This document shows positions 26,228 through 32,746 of a DNA stretch of 64,000 nt, piece by piece. The notes under the pieces are model-generated. The model was not told the origin of the DNA. It did no database searches and saw only the letters and a list, made by a program, of their open reading frames with translations. The position numbers were made by a program, and so were the translations under genes. The stretch is from Agarivorans gilvus (GTDB lineage Bacteria; Pseudomonadota; Gammaproteobacteria; Enterobacterales; Celerinatantimonadaceae), in assembly GCF_001420915.1 (NCBI RefSeq), contig NZ_CP013021.1, forward strand, positions 1,443,501 through 1,507,500, written 5' to 3'. Every line of letters starts with the position of its first letter. Position 1 is the first letter of the stretch.

Positions 26228-26589
26228 ATACCAAACCCACTGTTTACCAACAAATTCAATAAGTTGTAAACAGTGGGCGTATCAAAAACCCACTAAAAAC
26301 CCACCCAATTACAGCATATTTCCAACCCATTTCAGCACAATAGCAGCCCCAAATTAGCTTTGTAAAAAGCTCTCGATTTGCCAATTTGGGTTGAAAACTT
26401 AAGCCCAAATGCTTTGGGTCAGTTAAAGCTTAACGTTTATTGCTTAACCCCAAACGGCGGCCAGTTTTACTTGACCACTACAGTTTCTATGCTGGTGTTA
26501 ATCGGTAGGAATAGACTTGTGCGCGTTGCCAGAGGGGAGCATTTCAACTCCCTAATCATGGACAAAAAAATTTTTGGCTAAATATTGAT
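26228..26589. other. Island left border: non-coding remnant after ssrA
   Basis: Directly after ssrA stands a 12-bp perfect inverted repeat, CCCACTGTTTAC (26236-26247) and GTAAACAGTGGG (26266-26277), then several AACCCAC/ACCCATT direct repeats (about 26287-26335). This layout recalls integrase arm sites or a terminator. No integrase gene follows. The remainder to 26589 shows no supported gene. On the minus strand two GTTAAGC boxes (about 26430-26450) could be decayed attC ends. Confidence 0.4.
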
Positions 26590-26618
26590 GAACGAAAACA
26601 GCCAACTGCTTTTTGTTC
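26590..26618 (-). other. Stem of an attC site split by an IS1111-type element
   Basis: GAACGAAAACAG / CTGCTTTTTGTTC form a 12-bp stem with one unpaired base and a short loop, as in attC sites. It is the distal part of the attC of the first Tae4 cassette, whose R'' box (GCCTAAC on the minus strand) lies on the other side of the insertion sequence at 28204-28210. The expected R' box is not clear, so this end looks decayed. Confidence 0.5.
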
Positions 26619-26708
26619 TTGTTAATTAGCTTGATACTCATTGAGCCTTCTCCCTCAACCTAGTTCGAACTAAGCTGAAGGCGACGAAACCAAATAGGAG
26701 AAGACTCA

Positions 26709-27753
26709 ATGAGATTTTACACCCAACAGCACCCTTATTACTGTGGCATCGATCTGCACGCTCGCGTTCTTTATGTTTGCATCATTAATGATAAAGGCGA
26801 GAAAGTCCTACATCAAAAGATCCCCGCTGAGAAGGACGCTCTTTTAGAACTCATCACTCCTTACCAAGACCAAGTCGTTATTGGGGCCGAATGCATGCAC
26901 TGTTGGTACTGGGTCAGCGATTTATGTCTCGACTATGCATTTGAATTTGTACTCGGCCATGCGCTCTACATGAAGGCTATCCACGGTGGTAAAACAAAGA
27001 ATGACCGCATCGACTCTTATAAGATAGCCATGCTTCTTAAAGGCGGGAACTTCCCTATTGCTTATGTTTATCCTAGGCAAATGAGATCAACGCGCGATTT
27101 GCTGCGCCGCCGAACTCGTATTGTCAGACATGGGGCTGATTTGAAAGCTCATGTCACCAATACCTTCAGTCAATATAACCTTCCTGCCCATAACCTTAAT
27201 CTGCGCTACCCATTTGCTAGAGAAGAGCTGCGGAATTGCTTTGCTGATCCGTCGGTGCAGCGAAACGTCGATATTGATTTGAACATCGTTGACTTCTATA
27301 CCCGAGAACTTTCTAAAGTAGAATGGTTTATCGAGAAGCATGCCAAATACCATAGCGCTCAAGATTACAGTTTGCTCCGTACCATCCCCAGTATTGGCCG
27401 GCATCGTAGCCCTCACCATTATCTACGAAATTGGAGACATCAAACGATTTTCCAGCGTTCAGAAGTTTGCCTCATATAGCCGGTTAGTAAAATGCAAAGC
27501 TGAATCAGCAGGCAAGATATATGGTACGAGTGGAAACAAAATCGGTAATGCGCATTTGAAGTGGGCATTTTCAGAAGCGGCAGTGCTTTATCTAAGGGGA
27601 AATGAGGAAGCGAAGCGATATCTGCAACGTTTACTAAAACGCATGAGCAAGGCCAAGGCGTTATCGGCATTGGCGCATAAGCTTGGTCGCTGTGTTTACT
27701 TCATGCTAAGGAACAAAACAGTGTTTGACCCAGAACGCTTCTTGTCGAGTTAA
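26709..27753 (+). pseudogene. IS110/IS1111 transposase, frameshifted
   Basis: This would be a transposase of about 347 aa with the RuvC-like DEDD catalytic domain: CGIDLHARVLYVC, GAECMHCWYW, and KTKNDRIDSYKIAMLL. The C-terminal Tnp20 domain continues in another frame (VALTIIYEIGDIKRFSSVQKFASYSRLV, then GNAHLKWAFSEAAVLYLRG). The reading frame is lost near 27396-27400, where one extra base between SIG and GIVALTI explains the break. A programmed frameshift is not known for this group, so it is called a pseudogene; a sequencing error is the alternative. Confidence 0.8.
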
Positions 27754-28183
27754 GTCGCTCAGTAGCGTGAGCTGAAGATCTAACTGGTGCTGTGAATGAG
27801 TATATTAAATGGCCGCCCCTAATGGCATAAAGCCGACGCATAGGCCTTTTATACCAACGAAGTACAAGCCCGATTGCTTTGATTAGCCACGCTATTGGTG
27901 CGCCATAGTGACGAACAGCAAAGTTGCTTACACCTGAACCAAGCCTGAAACTAACTGAGCACTGAAGCTCCTGGGTTTGAATAGAGCTGGTGAAGGTTAA
28001 CCGATGAATGTCTAGTGGCCCTGTAGCTCGCCTACAGGCAGCGGAGAGACCGCAATAAGAGACCCTCTATATGTGTTTGCCGTAAGCACGCTTAATGGCG
28101 GAAATGACAGAGCGAAGTAGCCAGCTTCGCTGTTCGATACGATTGGCTGCTGACGCAGCCAATAAGTTCGTATTACCTATTGA
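27754..28183 (+). ncRNA. Putative bridge (seeker) RNA region of the first IS1111-type element
   Basis: The ~430 bases between the transposase stop and the right end have no coding frame but several potential hairpins (for example CCTGTAG-CTCG-CCTACAGG near 28020). In the IS1111 subgroup the guide RNA that selects the target is encoded in this 3' non-coding end. The assignment is by position only; guide loops were not resolved. Confidence 0.35.
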
Positions 28184-28424
28184 CGGGAGGAAGGCTCATA
28201 TGTGTTAGGCATTTAGTGTGTATTATGTAACCCAAGAAAAAACCTAGCGCAAAAAACGCTGGCCACTGCCAAAATATAAGGAAATCAGCTAGCTCAGACT
28301 CTCCGTCAGGCCCGGGTTGAACATTAAAATAATCGGCATATATTTCGCTTAAAAGTGGCGTAGCAAAAAAACTTAAGAGGACAACAGAAACAACCCCTGA
28401 CAGGAACGCGGTTAAATACTTCAT
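28173..28424 (-). CDS. Two-TM membrane protein, candidate immunity partner of Tae4 (copy 1)
   Basis: This 83-aa protein has two hydrophobic segments (about 5-25 and 48-67) around a short acidic loop (QPGPDGESELADF) that should face the periplasm. Its ATG overlaps the stop codon of the Tae4-type toxin gene as ATGA, with GGGAGA seven bases upstream, so it is translationally coupled. The same architecture recurs in copy 2, though the sequences differ. The last nine or so residues (HMSLPPVNR) and the stop are encoded by the end of the IS element, so the natural C-terminus was altered. It does not resemble the signal-peptide-bearing Tai4 immunity proteins. The immunity role is inferred from position and topology. 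Confidence 0.6.
   Translation of the reverse strand: MKYLTAFLSGVVSVVLLSFFATPLLSEIYADYFNVQPGPDGESELADFLIFWQWPAFFALGFFLGYIIHTKCLTHMSLPPVNR
28204..28210 (-). other. R'' box of attC of the first Tae4 cassette
   Basis: On the minus strand GCCTAAC fits RYYYAAC. It is the exact complement of the G+TTAGGC expected at this cassette's own 5' end (AGGC remains at about 29000 next to the second IS1111-type element). The rest of the attC was displaced by the IS. Confidence 0.6.
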
Positions 28425-28969
28425 TGATGCGTCTCCCAAAACCAGATTTCTTTCGAATCCTCAAAATCTGAAAACCTGTCGGTTATTGAGTGGATTCCAA
28501 ATGATCCTATTCGTAGGTTAATCCTTGCCCAGGAGGAAAGGTCTGTAATGCGACTCCCATTCCAAATATCGATATGATCACCAGATCTATTTCTAAAAGA
28601 CTCTTTCTTTCCCGATATTGTTCTTTGCCAATAGTCTTTAAAAAAAAAAATACCTTTCTTGCCCGACAGCTTTTTTGAAAATTCTTTTGGACTTACTTTG
28701 ATGACGGGCTTGAGCCCGGGAAAACTAACTTTAGTTAATCCAATAGCGAGTTCTTCAGCGCGAATTACATGCCCTTCAGATTTATCATGTCCATGCCAAC
28801 AATGAACTGCTCCAGGTATAGATGTCGTTTTAATACCGCATTTTGTTAGAGATACACCCACACGAATAGCGCATTGGTTTGCGAAATTCTTTTTTCCGTC
28901 AGTCACACATGGGTCTTTCTGATCCGTATTGGTTGGATGGTTGTCCCAAAGCTTCCTAAATGTGATCAT
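28421..28969 (-). CDS. Type VI secretion amidase effector, Tae4 family (copy 1)
   Basis: This 182-aa peptidoglycan amidase is of the kind delivered by type VI secretion into the periplasm of rival cells, where Tae4 enzymes cut the stem-peptide D-Glu-mDAP bond. The start FRKLWDNHP, the catalytic Cys33 in NQCAIR, CWHG-x6-GHVIRAEELA, the FFFKDYWQR block, His132 in GDHIDIWNG, and the end SKEIWFWE are all Tae4 landmarks. There is no signal peptide, as expected for a T6SS cargo. AAGGAG lies six bases before the ATG. It is followed by a coupled two-TM partner gene. No T6SS structural, Hcp or VgrG gene is in the window. The gene is AT-rich and sits on an integron cassette. Confidence 0.85.
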   Translation of the reverse strand: MITFRKLWDNHPTNTDQKDPCVTDGKKNFANQCAIRVGVSLTKCGIKTTSIPGAVHCWHGHDKSEGHVIRAEELAIGLTKVSFPGLKPVIKVSPKEFSKKLSGKKGIFFFKDYWQRTISGKKESFRNRSGDHIDIWNGSRITDLSSWARINLRIGSFGIHSITDRFSDFEDSKEIWFWETHQ

Positions 28970-29104
28970 TTCTTGCTCCTTAAGTTCGATTGATGTTGCC
29001 TAGACATAATGACTCCCCAAGAAGGTGCTGATCTCCAACTTCGTGGGTTAGCTGAAAGCCAGAGCCATAATAGTTAATAACAATAAACTAGATTGGAGAT
29101 CAGC

Positions 29105-30259
29105 ATGAACAAACATAACATACTTTTTATTGGCCTAGATACTCACAAAGAGTTTGTTGAAGTCGCCTGTATTGAAGGCCAACGAGGCACACAAGCTGTT
29201 CACTTCGGTAGAATATCTAGCGCTAAAACCGCTATTGTTAAACTGGCCAAGCAATTGCAATCTAAATACTCACAAGCCACCCTACACTTTGTCTATGAAG
29301 CGGGGCCTTGCGGTTACTGGATATATCGCCTGCTCACCAGCCTTGGCCATTGTTGTTATGTAGTGGCACCTTCGCTTATCCCTAAAAAGCCAGGCGATAA
29401 GATTAAAACCGATAAGCGTGATGCACTCAAACTTGCCAAGCTGCTAAAAACTGAAGACCTTACACCAATTTACGTCCCAGAGCCTGAAGATGAAGCAGTA
29501 AGGGATTTATCCCGTGCGCGTGAAACCGCCATGAAAGACCTAAAAGATGCCAAGTATCAGTTAAAAGCCCTGCTACTACGTAACAACATTAACTATGCGG
29601 GCACTGCCAATTGGTCGGCTAAACACCTGCGTTGGCTCACCGAGTTAGTACTGCCCCACCCAGCACAACAAATTGCGCTACAAGAGTATTTACACACCAT
29701 TAATGAACGTATTGCTCGCTTAAAGCGTCTTGATAATGAATTAACCCATCAGGTACAAGCATGGCGTTATTACCCCGTAGTGAAAGCCGTACAAGCCATG
29801 CGTGGGATTCGGCTACTGGTGGCCACTGGCCTAATTGCAGAGCTGGGTGATATACGCCGCTTTGACCACCCGCGAAAATTGATGAGTTATTTAGGTTTAG
29901 TGCCTAGTGAACATTCAAGTGGGGGAAAACGACATATAGGCGCAATCACCAAATGTGGTAATGGCCGAGCTAGACGTTTACTTATTGAAGGAGCTCACAG
30001 CTACCGTTATCCCGCAAACATCTCTAGTGACTTACAGCTCAGGCAAGAAGGTTTACCCAAAGCGATTGTAGATAAGGCTTGGCAAGCTCAATTGCGATTG
30101 TGCCGCCGTTATCAACGCCTGATGCACAAAGGTAAACACTATAACGTGGTGGTAACCGCCATTGCCCGAGAGATGATTGCCTATATTTGGGCGATAGCTA
30201 AACAAGTGGTTTTAGTTGATGTTAACCCCAAACTGCGTTTAGCCAGAGTACCCGCATAA
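29105..30259 (+). CDS. IS110/IS1111 family transposase
   Basis: This transposase of about 384 aa has the RuvC-like DEDD domain (FIGLDTHKEFVEVACIEG, FVYEAGPCGYW, DKIKTDKRDALKLAKLL) and an intact C-terminal part (MRGIRLLVATGLIAELGDIRRFDHPRKLMSYLGLVPSE then GNGRARRLLIEGAHSYR). ATG 29105 (MNKHNILFIGLDTHK) has GGAGA a few bases before it and is preferred to an ATG-less start four codons earlier. Such recombinases use a structured guide RNA encoded in the element's non-coding end to pick the target. Here the target is an attC site. Confidence 0.88.
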   Translation: MNKHNILFIGLDTHKEFVEVACIEGQRGTQAVHFGRISSAKTAIVKLAKQLQSKYSQATLHFVYEAGPCGYWIYRLLTSLGHCCYVVAPSLIPKKPGDKIKTDKRDALKLAKLLKTEDLTPIYVPEPEDEAVRDLSRARETAMKDLKDAKYQLKALLLRNNINYAGTANWSAKHLRWLTELVLPHPAQQIALQEYLHTINERIARLKRLDNELTHQVQAWRYYPVVKAVQAMRGIRLLVATGLIAELGDIRRFDHPRKLMSYLGLVPSEHSSGGKRHIGAITKCGNGRARRLLIEGAHSYRYPANISSDLQLRQEGLPKAIVDKAWQAQLRLCRRYQRLMHKGKHYNVVVTAIAREMIAYIWAIAKQVVLVDVNPKLRLARVPA

Positions 30260-30544
30260 TGACAAGAATAGAGTTAGTGCATGAGATTAAGCATCGGCTG
30301 TGGCACAACCACCGACGGCGTTAGGATGGCAAGGTTAATGATTTAGCCTTGACCCACGAGCATAGACTGAAGACAGGTGTCACGACGGAATAAGTAAGGT
30401 TAGCACTGCCCGTAATTTGGGTAATCTACGGATATCAGCATGAGAACCGACGAACTTACTTGCTTCAACCTTATGCATTAACTCGCCCTTTAGGCAAAGA
30501 GCAATGGTTCAACACGAGCTAGGGATTTAGGCGGCCAACTTGAC
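30260..30544 (+). ncRNA. Putative bridge (seeker) RNA region of the second IS1111-type element
   Basis: About 285 non-coding bases lie between the intact transposase stop and the right inverted repeat, the place where IS1111-subgroup elements encode their target-selecting RNA. The region differs in sequence from the equivalent part of the first element. Guide loops were not worked out. Confidence 0.35.
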
Positions 30545-30559
30545 AGGGGGAGTCATACC

Positions 30560-30655
30560 AACGCCGCCAGAACGGGCAAGGGCCAGCGGCTTGCCGCGCT
30601 GTGGCCTTTGTCCCCGAGGAGCGTAGTGACGAGTTAGTTACTGGCATTGTTAAAT
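30560..30655 (-). other. attC site of the second Tae4 cassette
   Basis: On the minus strand R'' is ATTTAAC, L'' and L' pair as GCCAG / CTGGC, and a long imperfect stem (GGGGACAAAGGCC... / ...GGCCCTTGCCC) lies between. The end GCGTT is where the IS1111-type element begins. ATTTAAC is the exact complement of GTTAAAT, the junction at this cassette's 5' end (31399-31405). The R'' box lies inside the partner gene, whose stop is within the attC. Confidence 0.8.
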
Positions 30656-30873
30656 TTTTTTTTGCTGCGCCTATGTAAATAAACAGCCAAACCAAATGTA
30701 ACTACGACAATAGACTCAATACCGACAAAATAGTTAAACCAAACGCTCGAAAAATCCTCATGAGATAACTCTGGATTAAGGTAATGGACTACCTCACCCA
30801 AATATTTTGCAGATAAAAACCATGCTAAAAGCATGCAGAGCAACATTGAGAAAAGAAGGGGGATGGCTTTCAT
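30634..30873 (-). CDS. Two-TM membrane protein, candidate immunity partner of Tae4 (copy 2)
   Basis: This 79-aa protein has hydrophobic segments at about 4-22 (PLLFSMLLCMLLAWFL) and 50-67 (FVGIESIVVVTFGLAVYL), with an acidic loop between them (NPELSHEDF) and a basic C-terminal tail (HRRSKKKF). Topology predicts the loop outside and both ends inside. It overlaps the upstream Tae4-type gene by four bases (ATGA). It has the same size, layout and position as copy 1, but little sequence identity, as expected of immunity proteins that match different toxins. The role is inferred. Confidence 0.65.
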   Translation of the reverse strand: MKAIPLLFSMLLCMLLAWFLSAKYLGEVVHYLNPELSHEDFSSVWFNYFVGIESIVVVTFGLAVYLHRRSKKKFNNASN

Positions 30874-31376
30874 TTTACCCTCCAGAACCAGATTTCTTTT
30901 GACTTAGAATAATCACCACCCGTGTTAAAGGTTGACGATATAAAAAACCAAGTTCGCCAATCAGTCAAACGAGAGCCATTCCATAAATCAATGTGGTCGC
31001 CAGTTCTATTTCTAAAAGTTTCACCTGACCTATTCCAGAAATCCTTAAAAAAGATAATACCGCTTTTTCCTGAAATGGTTTTTTGAAAGCTCAGCGGATC
31101 TACAAGCACTTTTTTGTCAATGCCAGAAATCCTGTTCCGAGAAAGCCCATTGGCTAACTCCTCCGCTGCTAGGACATGCCCATGACTTAATTCATGATGC
31201 CAACAATGCCGCTTTCTTGAAACGAGTTTTGTCGTATCCACACCGTTCGCCGCGAGGCATGAGCCCATTCGAATAGCACATTGATCAGAAAAATTCTTTT
31301 CTCCATTGGTACGACATGGCGCCTTTTCTCCTTGTATTGTAGGGTAGTTTTCCCAAAGTTCTTCAAATTTAATCAT
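30870..31376 (-). CDS. Type VI secretion amidase effector, Tae4 family (copy 2)
   Basis: This 168-aa Tae4-type peptidoglycan amidase has FEELWENYP at the start, catalytic Cys33 in DQCAIRMG, CWHHELSHGHVLAAEELANGL, IIFFKDFWNR, catalytic His128 in TGDHIDLWNG, and ends YSKSKEIWFWRV. It shares all active-site blocks with copy 1 but is clearly divergent, so the two are old paralogs or separate acquisitions rather than a recent duplication. It lacks a signal peptide. It is carried on its own cassette bounded by two attC sites and is followed by its coupled two-TM partner gene. Confidence 0.88.
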   Translation of the reverse strand: MIKFEELWENYPTIQGEKAPCRTNGEKNFSDQCAIRMGSCLAANGVDTTKLVSRKRHCWHHELSHGHVLAAEELANGLSRNRISGIDKKVLVDPLSFQKTISGKSGIIFFKDFWNRSGETFRNRTGDHIDLWNGSRLTDWRTWFFISSTFNTGGDYSKSKEIWFWRVK

Positions 31377-31398
31377 GATACACCTACTTGTTTAAAAA

Positions 31399-31458
31399 AT
31401 TTAACGCTTCAAACACCGGTGCAGCTATGCTGCATCCGCGTGATTTGACTTGTTATAT
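31399..31458 (-). other. attC site of the truncated small-ORF cassette
   Basis: This 60-bp site reads on the minus strand as R'' ATATAAC, a central stem (CAAATC-ACGCGGATGCAGC / GCTGCACCGGTG-TTTG), and R' GTTAAAT, which fits GTTRRRY. The stop codon of the small ORF lies in it. The next cassette (Tae4 copy 2) begins at TTAAAT. Confidence 0.8.
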
Positions 31459-31610
31459 TCTCCGAACATGAACTGCTTATGCTTCTCATGCTCGCCCATT
31501 GACATGACGTAAAAAAGAAACTCTTTGTTTTTCTTATCTGATTTTGAGATCAGATCAGCTATCAGGTGTAAGCAATTTCGTTGCGAACTAGTTAATGTTG
31601 ACTTAACCTC
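31425..31610 (-). pseudogene. Small cassette ORF, 5' end replaced by an IS
   Basis: The open frame (about 62 cassette-derived codons, EVKSTLTSSQRNCLHLIADLISKSDKKNKEFLFYVMSMGE...) ends inside its attC. Its only start codon lies in the left end of the IS903-like element at 31611 onward, so the original N-terminus is lost. I do not recognise the family. It is rich in Lys, Ser and His and lacks membrane segments. It may still be translated from the IS-provided ATG (31625). Confidence 0.5.
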
Positions 31611-32664
31611 GGCCTTGTTGATCAATTCAGATCCAAGAATGCAGTAACCCCAAGGCGTTTTCCTCTTTATTCAGCTAGCTGACGAGCAGGCATACCTAGC
31701 CTGCTCATTTTGTTCAACGCGCACACTCCGGCCATGATTTCGCCGACTTGGGCGTTGTAACAACGTAGACTCAACTTGTCGCTAAGCAGTTGTTTGAAAC
31801 GATACATCGCCGTCTCCTATAGTGAACGAAGATGGTAAGCATTGTCCCGTTTCCAGTTTTCCAACTCACCTTGCTTCAAGGCTTTTACTGCAACGTTCCG
31901 TGGGTGACCCGCTTCCCACATACCTGCATTCTTGCGTGGAGGGATTAGTGCAACAGCCTTCTTACGTTGTACTTCTTGATAGCTCTGCCGTGTGTCATAG
32001 GCACCATCAGCGCTTACTGCTTTCACTTTGCGCCGCAGCGGTCTCAACAAGGTGGGTAACACTTCACTATCGTGAACCCAGTCCATCGAGACCTCAGCAC
32101 TCACTATCTGATGGCTCTGGGCATCTACTGCCATATGCAGTTTTCGCCAGACTCGACGCTTTTCAGCGCCGTGTTTACGCACCTTCCACTCTCCTTCGCC
32201 AAACACCTTAAGACCTGTAGCATCGATAACGAGGTGAGCCGCTTGACCTTGGCTAGGTAGGCGATAGTTGACTTCAACAGTCTTTGCTCGCTTGCTTATA
32301 CAACTGTAATCGGGAGATTTTAAGTCGACCTTGAGCAGGCGAAACAATGAGTTGATGAAGCCTTCAAGAGCACGCAGTGGTAACTTGAATACGCCTTTAA
32401 TCATCAGCGCAGTTGCGATAGCGGCGTCACTGTAAGTATGGCTGCGCCCTCGACGACCACTGCGCTCAGTGTTATTCCATAGTTCTATGGCTTTCTCATC
32501 CATCCAGAAGGTCAATGAGCCGCGTTGCTTCAGTGCACTGTTGTACAGCTTCCAGTTGGTGATGTTGCCTTTCGCTTTACCCATGTTTGGTGACCCGACA
32601 GATATAGATACTGATCAGATCCGCGACTGCTGAGTTAGTTCAATCTGATTTAGGAAACAACGCC
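31611..32664 (-). mobile_element. IS903-like insertion sequence (IS5 family)
   Basis: This 1054-bp element has related ends: GGCCTTGTTGATCAATTCAG at the left and, as complement, GGCGTTGTTTCCTAAATCAG at the right. Both resemble the IS903 terminal repeat (GGCTTTGTTG...AAATCAG). One transposase gene fills it. No 9-bp target duplication is visible in the flanks. The right end coincides with the 3' border of the DUF4917 cassette's attC. Confidence 0.78.
31667..32584 (-). pseudogene. IS5 family (IS903 group) transposase with in-frame amber stop
   Basis: The intact gene would encode 305 aa, the IS903-group length. The reading starts MGKAKGNITNWKLYNSALKQRG and has the DDE catalytic parts LVIDATGLKVFGEGEW and VSADGAYDTR. 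A TAG at 31817-31819 interrupts between HLRSL and ETAMYRFKQLLSDKLSLR; the frame then continues cleanly to a TAA at 31667. One substitution (for example CAG or another sense codon to TAG) accounts for it. It is probably inactive. Confidence 0.85.
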
Positions 32665-32746
32665 GTTTTTGTGCAATAATTGGAGCTTGCGACATCTGCA
32701 CAAAAACGGCGTAGCAAAATGTGTCGCTTGCAGTAACTTGTTATAC
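32659..32746 (-). other. attC site of the DUF4917 cassette
   Basis: On the minus strand R'' is GTATAAC, followed by a 14-bp perfect stem GCCGTTTTTGTGCA / TGCACAAAAACGGC around a 21-base loop, and the end GCGTT. GTATAAC is the exact complement of GTTATAC at this cassette's own 5' junction (about 33730-33736). The stop codon of the DUF4917 gene is within R''. Confidence 0.8.

Larger units (their letters stand above)
26642..28198 (+). mobile_element. IS1111-type insertion sequence (IS110 family), inactive
   Basis: This ~1.56-kb element is bounded by sub-terminal inverted repeats: TGAGCCTTC-TCCC at 26642-26655 and its complement near 28184-28198. It contains a frameshifted DEDD transposase gene and about 430 non-coding bases after it. 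A further copy of the repeat (GGAGAAGACTCAATGA) stands right before the transposase start. Sub-terminal repeats and a long 3' non-coding end place it in the IS1111 subgroup. It sits inside an attC site and its right end provides the last codons of the neighbouring immunity-type gene. Confidence 0.82.
29008..30557 (+). mobile_element. IS1111-type insertion sequence (IS110 family), intact
   Basis: This ~1.55-kb element has inverted repeats ATGACTCCCC near 29010 and its complement near 30546-30555. It carries an intact transposase and about 290 non-coding bases downstream. A further inverted pair (GCTGATCTCCAA at about 29029 / TTGGAGATCAGC at about 29093) brackets the leader before the transposase start. 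It interrupts the R' box of the second Tae4 cassette's attC: GCGTT remains on one side and AGGCAAC on the other. Confidence 0.82.

Noticed and set aside
26378..26581. A 67-codon plus-strand frame near the island border
   Set aside because: It starts at TTG without a ribosome site, has no recognisable family, and overlaps possible decayed attC sequence.
26709..27753. Programmed frameshift in the first IS110-type transposase
   Set aside because: I know of no such control in the IS110 family, and no slippery run stands at the break; simple decay is preferred.
28173..31376. The Tae4-partner pairs as classical type II toxin-antitoxin modules
   Set aside because: The toxin has peptidoglycan amidase motifs acting outside the cytoplasm and the partner is a membrane protein, so an effector-immunity pair fits better.
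31817..32584. The IS5-type transposase taken as a complete 255-aa protein
   Set aside because: Conserved sequence continues in frame after the TAG to the usual 305-aa length, so the stop is premature.
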